A DNA stretch of 64,000 nucleotides, from contig OY970347.1 in NCBI GenBank assembly GCA_963717635.1, forward strand, positions 620,001-684,000. Direction: 5' to 3'. This document shows positions 1 through 9,078 of the stretch, one piece after another. How positions within the stretch are numbered: the first letter of the stretch is position 1; the number at the start of each line of letters is the position of its first letter. The translations under genes were made by a program, and so were the position numbers. The notes below the pieces were generated by a model that was not told the DNA's origin, searched no databases, and saw only the letters and a program-made list of their open reading frames with translations. This stretch comes from JALZKA01 sp963717635 (lineage in GTDB: Bacteria > Actinomycetota > Thermoleophilia > Solirubrobacterales > 70-9).

Positions 1-828
1 CGTGATCTGGTCGGGGTTGTCGCTGTAGATGGCTCCGCCTTCGACCACGGTGCGGTTCTCGGCGAACGTGGACTGCCTGATCGTGAGCCGCGATCCGCCT
101 GTGCTGAGGTCAATGGCACCACCGTGCTCGGTGCTGGCGCCGGGAGAGCCAGCGCTGTTGGCGACCACCCGGCTCCGAGCGATCAAGTTCAGGGCGGACG
201 AGGGATCACCCGCGATCGTGACCGCGCCCGCATCGTCGTCGGAGTGGTTTCGCAGCAGCGCCGAGCGCTTCATCGTCAGCGTCCCCAAATCGCGCAGATA
301 AAGCCCGCCGCCGTCCTGACCGTCGTTTCGGAACACGCTCGAGCGAACCAGCCTCAGGGGGCTGTCGCTGCGGATGCCGCCGCCATCCACGGCGATCCCG
401 GCGCCGTCCACGTCGGAGTCACCGCCCGTGATGCCGATCCGCTTGAGCGTCAGCGTCGCGTACGCATCGATTACCCGGTCGAGTTCGCTGCGCTGGTCGA
501 TCGTTGCCCGGCCTCTGCCCCTGTGGACAATGGACAGCGGGTCATTCGTCACGTCGAGGTCGCCCTCCAGCCCTCCGTCCTCGCCCACCGGGACCCCATT
601 CGCGATCGTGAGCCTGTACGGCCTCCGGCGGTTCGGAAGGACGATGGCGTCGCGACCGGCGCTGTTGTTGTTGGCCGCCAACACCGCCTCGCGGAGGGAG
701 CAGTCGCCGGGGGTGCAGGCGCCGGGGGCCGGGTCGCCGGTCTTCGTCACCCGAAACGTCCTCGCGTCGGCCGCCCCCGCGGCCACCAGTGACGCGGCAA
801 CGGCCACGACTACGGCGTACGACTTCAC
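1..828 (-). CDS. Secreted right-handed beta-helix protein, CSLREA type (C-terminus outside window)
   Basis: The frame is open from a GTG at 828 to the window edge, giving 276 codons of the N-terminal part. Residues 1-22 form a signal peptide (Ala/Val-rich, ending near ADA). A CSLREA-like motif follows (CTPGDCSLREAV, then AANNN), the hallmark of a domain that precedes parallel beta-helix repeats in secreted bacterial proteins. The rest is rich in GGG/GGA turns, Asn and short hydrophobic strands (for example SRLTIRQSTF, EGGAIYS), as expected for beta-helix coils. A GGGAGGA ribosome site lies 9 nt before GTG 828; a GTG at 834 is an alternative start but sits only 3 nt from that site. Ligand and function are unknown; a surface or extracellular role is inferred. 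Confidence 0.8.
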   Translation of the reverse strand, partial: MKSYAVVVAVAASLVAAGAADARTFRVTKTGDPAPGACTPGDCSLREAVLAANNNSAGRDAIVLPNRRRPYRLTIANGVPVGEDGGLEGDLDVTNDPLSIVHRGRGRATIDQRSELDRVIDAYATLTLKRIGITGGDSDVDGAGIAVDGGGIRSDSPLRLVRSSVFRNDGQDGGGLYLRDLGTLTMKRSALLRNHSDDDAGAVTIAGDPSSALNLIARSRVVANSAGSPGASTEHGGAIDLSTGGSRLTIRQSTFAENRTVVEGGAIYSDNPDQIT

Positions 829-908
829 GTGCACGGTTCCTCCCGAATTGACTGCACCTTGATCCTAAACCCGAACGCCAGGGCACAGTTGCGCCGCAGA
901 CGTCGCCC

Positions 909-914
909 TAGAAT
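909..914 (+). promoter_or_regulatory. Candidate leaderless -10 (TAGAAT) of surE
   Basis: TAGAAT ends 8 nt before the GTG start of surE, so transcription would begin at or next to the start codon. No Shine-Dalgarno sequence is visible before the gene. The -35 region is weak (CAGTTG at 886-891, 17 nt spacer). Confidence 0.45.
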
Positions 915-922
915 CGCCCACT

Positions 923-1771
923 GTGCGGGTGCTCGTGACCAACGACGACGGGATCGGGGCGTCGGGCCTCCAGGCGCTTCGCCGAGCCCTCCGCGAGCTC
1001 GAAGACGTAACGGTCGACGTGGTCGCTCCGGACTCGAACCGCAGCGCGACCGCCCGCAGCATCACGACCCGCTCGCCGATCTGGGTCGAGGAGATCGAGT
1101 TCTCAGACGGTGACCGCGGGTTCGCGACCGAGGGCACGCCCGTCGACTGCGTCCGCTTCGCCGATCTGGGCCTGCTGGGCGAGCGCCCGGACCTGATCGT
1201 GTCCGGCATCAACCACGGCGCCAACCTCGGCGACGACATCACCTATTCGGGAACGGTCGCCGCGGCCTTCGAGGGGATCGTCCTCGGGATCCCGGCGATC
1301 GCGATCTCGCAGCAGTCCACCGCCAGGGAGATGGGCTTCCGGTTCGGCCGTACCTTCGACTTCGGGGTGGCGGCGGCGCTCGCGGGCGAGCTTGTCGGAC
1401 AGCTGCGCGACCAGCCGCTGCCGGACGGTATCCTGCTGAACGTCAACTGTCCGGCCGGCGAGCCGCAGGGGATCGAGGTCGCGCGCCTCGGCAAGCGCCT
1501 CTACAACGACGAGCTGAAGCTGGTCGAGGAGGACTCCGGCGGGCGCCGCCGCTACGAGATCTACGGATTCGAGCCCTCCTTCGAGGACGAGCCCGGCACG
1601 GACCTTGCCGCCGTCGCGCGGGGCCGCGTGGCGCTGACGCCGATCCATTTCGACCTGACCCACCACGACGGCCTCGGCGGCCTCGGGGAGTGGGACGTCG
1701 ACGGGATGTTGGGACGGGCGCGATCGGCCGGGTCCGGAAACGACGACGGCGAGGGCAGCGCCCGACGATGA
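923..1771 (+). CDS. surE: 5'/3'-nucleotidase SurE
   Basis: SurE removes the phosphate from nucleoside 5'- and 3'-monophosphates in the cytoplasm and uses a divalent metal. The 282-residue product opens with the family signature RVLVTNDDG (metal-binding D8 and D9) and contains SGINHGANLGDDITYSGTV, the conserved loop with the metal-ligand Asn and the phosphate-site Ser/Thr. The length is normal for bacterial SurE (about 250-280), with a short low-complexity acidic/basic tail after residue 260. The GTG start is set by the family N-terminus. Its stop overlaps the ATG of ligA (ATGA), so the two are very likely co-transcribed and translationally coupled. Confidence 0.95.
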   Translation: MRVLVTNDDGIGASGLQALRRALRELEDVTVDVVAPDSNRSATARSITTRSPIWVEEIEFSDGDRGFATEGTPVDCVRFADLGLLGERPDLIVSGINHGANLGDDITYSGTVAAAFEGIVLGIPAIAISQQSTAREMGFRFGRTFDFGVAAALAGELVGQLRDQPLPDGILLNVNCPAGEPQGIEVARLGKRLYNDELKLVEEDSGGRRRYEIYGFEPSFEDEPGTDLAAVARGRVALTPIHFDLTHHDGLGGLGEWDVDGMLGRARSAGSGNDDGEGSARR

Positions 1772-3780
1772 GCCCGAGCCCCGCCGAGCGCACCGACGAG
1801 CTCCGGACCGAGCTGGAGCGCCATAACCGTGCTTACTACGAGCGTGACGAGCCGGAGATCGGCGACGCCGCCTACGACGCGCTCCTGAACGAGCTGCGCG
1901 AGATCGAGGCCGAGAACCCGGACCTGGTGACGCCCGATTCGCCCACCCAGCGCGTCGGCGCGCCGCCGCTCGCCAAGTTCGAGCAGGCCGAGCACCCCGA
2001 GCAGATGCTCTCGCTGGGCAACGCCCGCAACGAGGAGGAGCTTCGCGCCTGGGAGAACCGGATTACGAACCTGCTGAAGCGCTTCGACATCAGCGCCGCC
2101 GAGACCTCGTACGTGACCGAGCCGAAGATCGACGGCCTGGCGATCTCGCTCGTCTACGAGGCTGGCCGGCTCGTCCGCGGCGTGACCCGCGGCGACGGCC
2201 GGGTCGGCGAGGACGTCACGCACAACATCCGGACGATCGACGACATCCCGAAGCGGATCGACGGCGGGCCGGAGCTGATCGAGGTCCGCGGCGAGGTCTA
2301 CTTCCCGCGCAGCGGCTTCGCCGAGCTGAACGACCAGCGCGCCGAAGCAGGCGAGCCCGCGTTCGCCAACCCGCGCAACGCGGCGGCCGGCACGATCCGC
2401 CAACTCGACCCCCGGATCGCCGCGGGCCGGCCGCTGCGGCTCTGGGCCTACGGGATCGGCGCTCGCAGCGGGATCGAGCACGACAGCCATTCCGGCGAGC
2501 TCGACTGGCTCCGGGAGGCCGGTTTCCCGGTCGAGGGGGAGATCAAGGGGCACGAAGGCGTCGAGGGGGTCGTCAAGCGCTGCCTCTGGTGGGAGGAGCG
2601 CCGCGAGGGCCTCGACTACGAGATCGACGGCGTCGTCGTCAAGGTGGACGAGCGGGCGCTGTGGCGCGAACTGGGCGTCGTCGGGCGCGAGCCGCGCTGG
2701 GCGATCGCCTGGAAGTTCCCGCCGATGACCGCGACGACCACGCTCAAGCGGGTGGTCTGGAACGTCGGCCGCGCCGGCAACATGATCCCATTCGCCCAGC
2801 TCGAGCCGGTGCAGGTGAGCGGCGTCACCGTAAGCCAGGCCACGCTTCACAACGAGGAGGACCTGGCCCGCAAGGACGTCCGCGAGGGCGACCAGGTCGT
2901 GGTGACGCGGGCCGGGGACGTGATCCCGCAGGTCGTCTCGCCGCTGATCCAGCACCGCAAGGGCAAGCGGCTGCGCAAGTCAAGGCCGCCGGAGAAGTGC
3001 CCGGTCTGCGAGACGCCGACCGTGAAGCCGGAGGACTCGGTTTTCACGATCTGCCCGAACCGGCGCGGCTGCCCGGGCCAGATGTTCCAGCAACTGAAGC
3101 ACTTCACCGCGGTGATGGACATCGAGGGCTTCGGCGAGAAGCTCTCCTACCGCTTCCTCGACGAGGAGCTCGTCGTCGACCAGGCCGACGTCTATGACCT
3201 GACGGCCGAGCGTCTGGGCGAGGTCGAGGGCTTTGGCGAAGTCTCGGCCCGGAACCTCGTCGAAGCCATCGCCGAGTCGAAGAAACAACCGTTCTCGATT
3301 GTCCTCTTCGCGCTCGGCCTGCCCGGCATCGGCTACGTGACCGCGCAGGCGCTTGCCGAGCACTTCGGCACGATCGACGCACTGCTCGAGGCCGATCCCG
3401 AGCGGATCGAGGAGGTCGAGGGCGTCGGCCCGATAACCGCGGCGCAGATCGCAGAGGAGCTGGCGGAGGAGCCGACACGCAAGCTGATCGAGCGCCTACG
3501 GGAGCGCGGCCTGCGGTTCGAGCTGGAGGAGTCTGAGCGGCGGGCCGAGGGCGGCCCCCTCGAGGGCAAGACGTTCGTCATCACCGGGGCGCTGCCGAAC
3601 CTCTCTCGCAGCGAGGCGACCGCGCTGATCAAGCGTGCCGGCGGCAAGGTGACGAGCTCCGTCTCGAAGAACACCGACCACGTGGTCGCGGGGAAGAGCC
3701 CGGGGTCGAAGCTCGCCAAGGCGGAAGCGCTCGGCGTCGACGTGATCGACGAGGACGGACTGCGAGCGCTGCTTCCCTAG
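1768..3780 (+). CDS. ligA: NAD-dependent DNA ligase LigA
   Basis: Seals nicks between Okazaki fragments and in repair using NAD+. The 670-residue product has the standard order: Ia domain (YYERDEPEIGDAAYD), adenylation domain with the KxDG nucleotidyl-lysine motif (K120 in EPKIDGLA), OB fold, a four-cysteine zinc finger (CPVC...CPNRRGC), helix-hairpin-helix repeats (EVEGFGEVSA, ALGLPGIGYVTA, EVEGVGPITA) and a C-terminal BRCT domain (from about residue 595). ATG 1768 is chosen because it overlaps the surE stop as ATGA and starts where the family starts; the frame is open 26 codons further upstream, but that stretch is Arg-rich and lies inside surE. Its TAG stop shares a CTAG palindrome with the convergent gene. 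Confidence 0.97.
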   Translation: MSPSPAERTDELRTELERHNRAYYERDEPEIGDAAYDALLNELREIEAENPDLVTPDSPTQRVGAPPLAKFEQAEHPEQMLSLGNARNEEELRAWENRITNLLKRFDISAAETSYVTEPKIDGLAISLVYEAGRLVRGVTRGDGRVGEDVTHNIRTIDDIPKRIDGGPELIEVRGEVYFPRSGFAELNDQRAEAGEPAFANPRNAAAGTIRQLDPRIAAGRPLRLWAYGIGARSGIEHDSHSGELDWLREAGFPVEGEIKGHEGVEGVVKRCLWWEERREGLDYEIDGVVVKVDERALWRELGVVGREPRWAIAWKFPPMTATTTLKRVVWNVGRAGNMIPFAQLEPVQVSGVTVSQATLHNEEDLARKDVREGDQVVVTRAGDVIPQVVSPLIQHRKGKRLRKSRPPEKCPVCETPTVKPEDSVFTICPNRRGCPGQMFQQLKHFTAVMDIEGFGEKLSYRFLDEELVVDQADVYDLTAERLGEVEGFGEVSARNLVEAIAESKKQPFSIVLFALGLPGIGYVTAQALAEHFGTIDALLEADPERIEEVEGVGPITAAQIAEELAEEPTRKLIERLRERGLRFELEESERRAEGGPLEGKTFVITGALPNLSRSEATALIKRAGGKVTSSVSKNTDHVVAGKSPGSKLAKAEALGVDVIDEDGLRALLP

Positions 3781-4439
3781 GCGCTGCGCTCGCGACCGCG
3801 CATGACCATGATGCCGACCAGACGCGAGACGACCATCGCGATGTAGGCGACCCCGACCACCTGCTCGATCATCACCACGCTGCGCGCGAAGGCCAGGACC
3901 GGCACGACGTCGCTGAGGCCGGTGCTCGACAGCGTGGTGAAGCTGAGGAACAGGAGCTCCATCCAGGTGCGCTCGCCCTCGGGGTCGATCGCCGCGGTGA
4001 AGCTGCCCGGTTCGACGGCCTGGATCACCGTGAACGCGTACGCGAAGCCCCAGGCGACCAGCGTGAACGTCGCGCCCACGGCAAACAGCTCGTCCCGGGT
4101 GATCTCGTGGTCGGCCAGCATGTAGGCGATCAGGGCGCCGGCCGCGTAGAAGTAGAGGATCGCCTCGAACGCCGACGAGTACGGGAGGAGAGCGTCGTCG
4201 CCGCTGATCGCCTGGATCACCAGCAGGACGGTTGCGGGGATGCCGAGCACGATCCCGACCCAGGTGGCGGCCGGGCTGCTCCGCACCGCCAGCAGGACCA
4301 GCATCAGCACCACGATTCCGAACACGCTGAACAGCGCGCGGCCGACGTCGCTTCCCTCCATGAAGGGGTACAGCAGGACGGCGGCAAGCTGGGTCCCCAG
4401 CAGTACCGCGGATGGTTCGCGCCGGGCTAGCTGCAGCAC
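3777..4439 (-). CDS. Ion-channel-like multi-pass membrane protein with a degenerate pore filter
   Basis: A 220-residue integral membrane protein with about six hydrophobic segments. The last part has a potassium-channel pore layout: a pore helix (MELLFLSFTTLSSTG) followed by SDVVPV, then a last helix (VVMIEQVVGVAYIAMVVSRLVGI). In classical K+ channels the position after TTL is TVGYGD; here it reads SSTGLSD, so K+ selectivity cannot be assumed. Start GTG 4439 has TAGGTT 6 nt upstream on the same strand and no Shine-Dalgarno, which suggests leaderless expression. The last 4 bp overlap the end of ligA on the other strand (shared CTAG). Family placement (Ion_trans_2-like) is moderately sure; function is not. 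Confidence 0.75.
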   Translation of the reverse strand: MLQLARREPSAVLLGTQLAAVLLYPFMEGSDVGRALFSVFGIVVLMLVLLAVRSSPAATWVGIVLGIPATVLLVIQAISGDDALLPYSSAFEAILYFYAAGALIAYMLADHEITRDELFAVGATFTLVAWGFAYAFTVIQAVEPGSFTAAIDPEGERTWMELLFLSFTTLSSTGLSDVVPVLAFARSVVMIEQVVGVAYIAMVVSRLVGIMVMRGRERSA

Positions 4440-4445
4440 GGCGTC

Positions 4446-4451
4446 AACCTA
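4446..4451 (-). promoter_or_regulatory. Candidate leaderless -10 (TAGGTT) of the channel-like gene
   Basis: On the minus strand TAGGTT lies 6 nt before the GTG start at 4439. The same hexamer occurs in the candidate mce operon promoter. Confidence 0.4.
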
Positions 4452-4493
4452 GCTTCGGCTCCGGTCGCCTCCCGCGGCTGGTGGCGGCTCCGG

Positions 4494-5813
4494 CTAGCGG
4501 TAGCGGGCGATCGAGGCCGCCATCGCGTCCTGGGAGCGGCGCGCGGCGTCGGTGTTGACCCCGTTCATCAGGATCGAGAAGGCGACGAGACCGCCGCCCG
4601 GCCTGCAGTACCCCGACAACGCGCTGACGCCGTCGATCGTCCCGGTCTTCGCCATGCACTTGCCCTGGGCCGCGGTTCCGCGCATCCGATTCGCCAGGGT
4701 GCCGGTGCGTCCGGCAACGGGCAGCGACTTCCGAAACGGCCTGCCGAGCGCGTCGTCGGAGGCCATGTGGGCAAGGAGCCGGCCGACCTCTTTCGGAGAG
4801 GCCTTGTTCGTTCGGCTCAGTCCAGAGCCGTTGACGAGGCTGGCGCCGCTTCCGGCACCGTTCGCGAACCGCTCCGCCTTGCGGGCGCCCCGCGCGGTGG
4901 TGCCTTTCTGGGTGTCGCGGGCGGCGAGGCGCTTCAGCAGCATCTCGGCGTAGAAGTTGTCGGACGGGACGTTGGTCCTGGTGATCAGCTGCGCCGCCGT
5001 GGGCGAGCGCACCGTGGCGATCGGGTCGGCGGCGAGTACGGCGGCAGGCGCGCCGCCAACCCTGAGCCGTCCCTTGACCTTGACGCCCGCGCGGCCGAGG
5101 CGTTTCAGGAAATCGCGGCCGGCCTCGCGCTCGGGGCTGGCGGCGTAGCGGCCGCCGTCGAAGCCCGCGTCGAACGACAGCCCGGACAGCGTGCTGAGCC
5201 AGGGTCCGCCCGTGATCCCCTGCTGCGGGACCGAGCGCTTGCCGTCGAACACGGTCGGGTCAACGAGCAGGTCGCCCTTGACACGCTTGATCCCCGCCTT
5301 CCGGACCGCCCTGGCCAGCGGCTTCAGTTTCGTCAGCGGCAGGTTCTTGCGCCGGGCGAAGCCGGGCGCGGCCAGCGCCGGGTCGCCGTCGCCGACCAAC
5401 GCCAGGCCGCCGCGCAGGATCTGGTCGTCTACCCCGGTCCGGCCACCGCGCTCCCAGACCCCCGTCGCGAGGGTGCCGTCGGCGCCGAAGCGATCGAGGA
5501 AGGCGGCCGTCGTGAACAGCTTCGAGTTCGAGGCGAGCATCCGGCGGCGCTTGCCGGAGTCGGCGTAGAGGACGTCGCCACCACCCTCCGGCGCGACTTC
5601 GTAGACCCAGGCGCCGCTGCCGCCGCCGACGCCGTCCATCTCGCGCTCGAGCTTGCGGCGAAGCTGGGACTCGGACAGTGATCCCCGCGCGGCGAGGGCC
5701 GAGCCCTGCCGTGCCACCGGCGTCGTGCCCCCGTCGTCGAGCGCCGCCGCTGCGCCGGGCGCGGCCGGGAGCAGCGCCGCGAATCCCCCTGCAAGGATCG
5801 CGAGTCTTCTCAC
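4494..5813 (-). CDS. dacB: D-alanyl-D-alanine carboxypeptidase/endopeptidase, PBP4 (S13) family
   Basis: Exported penicillin-binding protein that trims or cleaves peptidoglycan peptides. The 439-residue product starts with a signal peptide (VRRLAILAGG, then a hydrophobic run to AAPGAAAA). All three S13 active-site motifs are visible: SxxK (SNSK in MLASNSKLFTTAAF), SxN (SDN in NVPSDNFYAEML) and KTG (CMAKTGTIDG). The large insert between SxxK and SxN, typical of PBP4 and DacB, is present. The frame is open upstream for 77 more codons, but that stretch has no signal-peptide character and crosses the divergent promoter region. GTG 5813 sits directly before the signal peptide and has TAGGGT 8 nt upstream. 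Confidence 0.92.
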   Translation of the reverse strand: MRRLAILAGGFAALLPAAPGAAAALDDGGTTPVARQGSALAARGSLSESQLRRKLEREMDGVGGGSGAWVYEVAPEGGGDVLYADSGKRRRMLASNSKLFTTAAFLDRFGADGTLATGVWERGGRTGVDDQILRGGLALVGDGDPALAAPGFARRKNLPLTKLKPLARAVRKAGIKRVKGDLLVDPTVFDGKRSVPQQGITGGPWLSTLSGLSFDAGFDGGRYAASPEREAGRDFLKRLGRAGVKVKGRLRVGGAPAAVLAADPIATVRSPTAAQLITRTNVPSDNFYAEMLLKRLAARDTQKGTTARGARKAERFANGAGSGASLVNGSGLSRTNKASPKEVGRLLAHMASDDALGRPFRKSLPVAGRTGTLANRMRGTAAQGKCMAKTGTIDGVSALSGYCRPGGGLVAFSILMNGVNTDAARRSQDAMAASIARYR

Positions 5814-5821
5814 AAACACCA

Positions 5822-5827
5822 ACCCTA
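5822..5827 (-). promoter_or_regulatory. Candidate leaderless -10 (TAGGGT) of the carboxypeptidase gene
   Basis: TAGGGT on the minus strand ends 8 nt before GTG 5813, with no ribosome site in between. It supports that start over longer versions of the frame. Confidence 0.4.
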
Positions 5828-5928
5828 GCCCACCCAACGGCACATGCTTGATTCGCGGCTTGCGCCGCTCACTAGGCAACTGCACGGACTGGAACGTGTG
5901 TTCCGGTGGCCCTGCGATACTCAGGGTG

Positions 5929-7236
5929 ATGGGCAAGGTCGTCGAGCTCGACACGGCTGCCAACGAGCCGCGCGTAAGCCGTGCCCGGCGCACGCGACGC
6001 AGCAGCTCGAAGACCGCGCTCGTCCTCGGCGGCGGCGGCTTCACCGGGGGCGTCTATGAGATCGGAGCGCTGCGCGCGCTCGACCTGCTGGCCGTCAACC
6101 AGACGGTCAACGAGTTCGACGTGTACGTGGGCACCAGCGCGGGCGCATTCATCGCCAGCCTGACGGCGAACGGCGTCACGCCGGAGGAGATGATGCGGGT
6201 CCTCAACAAGGACCTGCGCTCGCCGATTCCGGACATCGACCTCGCGATGCTCCTGCGCCCGAACTATCGTGGCTTCCTGCGCGGCTCGATCACCCTGCCG
6301 TTCAAGGTCGCGGGGGTGGTTCGCGAGTTGCTGGAGAACCTGGGTGAGTCCTCGGCTGTCGACCTCGCCACCGGCCTCGCGGGGGCGTTGCCGCCAGGCA
6401 TCTACCGCGGCACCGGCCTCGAGCGCTACGTCGAGGAGGTGCTGTCAGACCCCGACCGCACGAACGACTTCCGCCACCTCGCCTCCGAGCTGTACCTGCC
6501 GGCGACGGACCTCGACACGACCGAGCGCGTGATCCTGGGCGAGGGCGAGTGGGCCGACGTGCCGATCTCGAAGGCGGTAACCGCATCGGGTGCCCTGCCT
6601 CTGATCTACGAGCCGGTCGAGATCCGGGGGCGCGAGTTCATCGACGGCGGCATCCTCTCGACCACCAACATCGACGTCGCGGTCGAACGCGGCGCCCGGT
6701 TCGTGATCGTTATCAACCCGCTCGTCCCCTACGTGAACGACTTCCGCAACCGGATCCCCACGATGACCGGGTCGCGCGTCCAACGCGTCTCCGACATGGG
6801 GCTGGTGGGGATCGGCAACCAGGCGTTCCGGATGATCTCCCACGATCGCCTGCATCGGGCGGTCGAGATCTGGGAGGAGCGCTATCCGGGCGTCGACATC
6901 ATCCTGATCGAGCCCGAGCTTGACGATGCGTTGATGTTCGGAACCTCGATCCTCGACTACAAGGCACGGCTGGAGATCGCGAAGCATGGCTTCGAGTCGG
7001 TCACGTTGAAGCTGGCCCGCGACTACGATCGCTACAAGGAGATCGCGGGCCGCCACGGGATCGAGATCTCCGCGCGCCGCGTGCGCCACGTCATGGACCA
7101 AGTCGAGCGCGCCCGCCAGACCCCCGCCGCCTGGCGCCGGGTGCTCGAGCAGACGACGGCCGTGCTGATGCGCAGCGGGCCGAAGCCGGCCCAGCCGCCG
7201 CCGGCCGACGAGCCCGGCGAAGCGGTCGAGGGCTGA
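5929..7236 (+). CDS. Patatin-like phospholipase
   Basis: Predicted serine lipid acyl hydrolase of the patatin family, 435 residues. The Ser-Asp dyad and oxyanion loop are all visible: GGGGFTGGVYEIGAL (oxyanion hole, residues 34-48), GTSAG (GxSxG, Ser70) and DGG (in FIDGGILSTTNID). A helical C-terminal extension of about 130 residues, ending in a Pro/Ala-rich tail, follows the catalytic domain. There is no signal peptide, so action at the inner face of the membrane is likely. ATG 5929 is preferred; a GTG lies one codon upstream. GATACT ends 7 nt before the ATG, which fits leaderless expression. It is divergent from the carboxypeptidase gene across a 115-bp gap. Confidence 0.9.
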   Translation: MGKVVELDTAANEPRVSRARRTRRSSSKTALVLGGGGFTGGVYEIGALRALDLLAVNQTVNEFDVYVGTSAGAFIASLTANGVTPEEMMRVLNKDLRSPIPDIDLAMLLRPNYRGFLRGSITLPFKVAGVVRELLENLGESSAVDLATGLAGALPPGIYRGTGLERYVEEVLSDPDRTNDFRHLASELYLPATDLDTTERVILGEGEWADVPISKAVTASGALPLIYEPVEIRGREFIDGGILSTTNIDVAVERGARFVIVINPLVPYVNDFRNRIPTMTGSRVQRVSDMGLVGIGNQAFRMISHDRLHRAVEIWEERYPGVDIILIEPELDDALMFGTSILDYKARLEIAKHGFESVTLKLARDYDRYKEIAGRHGIEISARRVRHVMDQVERARQTPAAWRRVLEQTTAVLMRSGPKPAQPPPADEPGEAVEG

Positions 7237-7259
7237 GCGGCCTCAGCTTCCCGCGAAGC

Positions 7260-9065
7260 TCAGCCCGCGTAGAGGGCCTCGACCTCGTCCGCGTACTTCT
7301 GCGCGACAACGTTGCGCTTGACCTTCATCGACGGGGTCAGCTCGCCGCCCTCCTGTGAGAAGTCGTGCGGCAGGATCTCGAACTTCTTGACCTGCTCGAC
7401 CCGGGCGAACTTCTCGTTCACCTGGTCCAGGTGTGCCTGAATCGAGGCCCGCATTTCGTCGTCGGAGTGCAGCGTCGCGACCTCGCGGCCCTTGTCGGTC
7501 GCGTACTTCTGGGCCTCCTCCGGGTCGAGGGTGACCACCGCGACCAGGAACGGCCGGCGGTCGCCGATGACCACGCACTGCGAGACCATCGGGTGCTGCT
7601 TGATCTCGGCCTCGAGGTTCGCAGGGGTGATGTTCTTGCCGCCCGCCGTGATGATGATGTCCTTCTTGCGGCCGGTGATCTTCAGGTAGCCGTCGGCATC
7701 GACCTCGCCCAGGTCCCCGGTGTGAAGCCAACCGTCGACGATCGTCTCGCGTGTGGCGTCATCGTTCTTGTAGTAGCCCTGGAACACGTTCGGCCCCTTG
7801 ACGAGGATCTCGCCGTCGTCGGCGATCTTGATCTCGACGCCGGGAAACGGCTTGCCGATCGTGCCGAACTTGAAGTCGTCCGGAGTGGCGATCGTGGCCG
7901 CGGTCGACGTCTCGGTCATCCCCCAGCCCTCGAGCACCAGGACTCCGGCGGCGTCGAAGAAGCGCAGGATGTCCGGGTTGATCGGCGCCGCGCCGCTGAC
8001 CGCGACCCGGAGGTTGCCGCCGAACAGGTTCCTGATCTTGTTGAGGACAAGGCGGTCGGCCAGCGAGTGCTGGACGCGGAGCAGAAGGCCGGCCCCGCCC
8101 GAGCGCTCGGCCTCGTGGTAGCGCTTGCCGACCGCAATCGACCAGTCGAAGATGCGCTTCTTGAGGCCGCCCTCGTTCTCGACCGCGGCCGTGGCGGCGG
8201 TGTAGATCTTCTCGAAGATTCGCGGGACGGAGGGGAAGTAGGTGGGCTTGACCTCGGCCAGGTTGGCCATGATGCGCAGCGGATCCCGCTCCCAATAGGC
8301 GAGGGTGGCGCCAAGCTCGAACGTCCCGAACTGGATCAGGAGCGCGAACGAATGCGCAAGGGGCAGGAACAGGTAGGTCAGCTCGTTCTCCCCCTCCATG
8401 ACGTTCTTGTCGACCACCATGTCCATCATCGCCCGGTAGTTGCCGTGTGAGATCACGCAGCCCTTGGGTGGACCGGTGGTCCCCGATGTGTAGATGAAGG
8501 TGCAGATGTCGTCCGGGGTCACGGATTCGTAGCGGGTGGCCCAGTCCGCCTGCCCCAGCGTGGCCCCGCGCTCGATCAGCTCGTCGACCGAGATCGCGCC
8601 GCCGCCGGTTCCGGTCATGCGGATCACGTGCTCGAGCTTCGGGCAGCGGTCGCGGACCCGGCGGATCTTCTCGAGCTGGTCCCCGTCCTCGACGATCACG
8701 ACCTTGGCGTCGGAGTTCTCGAGCACGTATTCGCACTCCTCGGCCGAGTTTGTCTGGTAGATCGGCACCACCGTTGCGCCGGTCGTCAGCGCCGCGAAGT
8801 CGAAGTAGGTCCACTCGACCCTGGTGTTGCCGAGGATCGAAACCTTGTCGCCCTTCTCGACGCCGAGGGCAATCAGGCCGAGAGCCAGCTTCCTGACGAC
8901 GTCGCCGACCTCCTCGTAGCTGCGCGTGACCCAGCCGCCGCTGTCGTCCTTGAACATGACGGCGCGCTGGGGGCCGTACTTGGCGACCGCCTGCGGGAGC
9001 AGGTCGGCGATCGTGGTGGAGCCGACCCCCTCGCCGGCGGCCGACGCGGGTGCCGCTAACTCCAT
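7260..9065 (-). CDS. Long-chain acyl-CoA synthetase (AMP-forming, FadD15-like)
   Basis: Activates fatty acids to acyl-CoA through an acyl-adenylate. The 601-residue product shows the adenylate-forming core motifs: P-loop YTSGTTGPPKG, the gate region YLFLPLAHSFALL, GWGMTET, the A8-type hinge GWLHTGDLG and GRKKDIIITAGGKNI, and a C-terminal Lys in PSMKVKRN. The length and the SRSYEE-like N-terminus fit the FadD15 and plant/bacterial long-chain group. It follows the small 60-residue gene by 13 nt in the same direction, so the two are probably one operon expressed from the promoter at 9299-9326. In context it supplies acyl-CoA to the acyl-CoA dehydrogenases and acyltransferase elsewhere in the window. 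Confidence 0.93.
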   Translation of the reverse strand: MELAAPASAAGEGVGSTTIADLLPQAVAKYGPQRAVMFKDDSGGWVTRSYEEVGDVVRKLALGLIALGVEKGDKVSILGNTRVEWTYFDFAALTTGATVVPIYQTNSAEECEYVLENSDAKVVIVEDGDQLEKIRRVRDRCPKLEHVIRMTGTGGGAISVDELIERGATLGQADWATRYESVTPDDICTFIYTSGTTGPPKGCVISHGNYRAMMDMVVDKNVMEGENELTYLFLPLAHSFALLIQFGTFELGATLAYWERDPLRIMANLAEVKPTYFPSVPRIFEKIYTAATAAVENEGGLKKRIFDWSIAVGKRYHEAERSGGAGLLLRVQHSLADRLVLNKIRNLFGGNLRVAVSGAAPINPDILRFFDAAGVLVLEGWGMTETSTAATIATPDDFKFGTIGKPFPGVEIKIADDGEILVKGPNVFQGYYKNDDATRETIVDGWLHTGDLGEVDADGYLKITGRKKDIIITAGGKNITPANLEAEIKQHPMVSQCVVIGDRRPFLVAVVTLDPEEAQKYATDKGREVATLHSDDEMRASIQAHLDQVNEKFARVEQVKKFEILPHDFSQEGGELTPSMKVKRNVVAQKYADEVEALYAG

Positions 9066-9078
9066 ATCTGTTGCCTGC

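Noticed and set aside
1561..2955. 464-codon open frame on the minus strand across surE and ligA
   Set aside because: Shadow of ligA, whose protein has every family motif; the shadow has no domain.
5814..6044. N-terminal extension of the PBP4-type carboxypeptidase to 6044
   Set aside because: It would place 77 residues before the signal peptide and run through the divergent patatin start.
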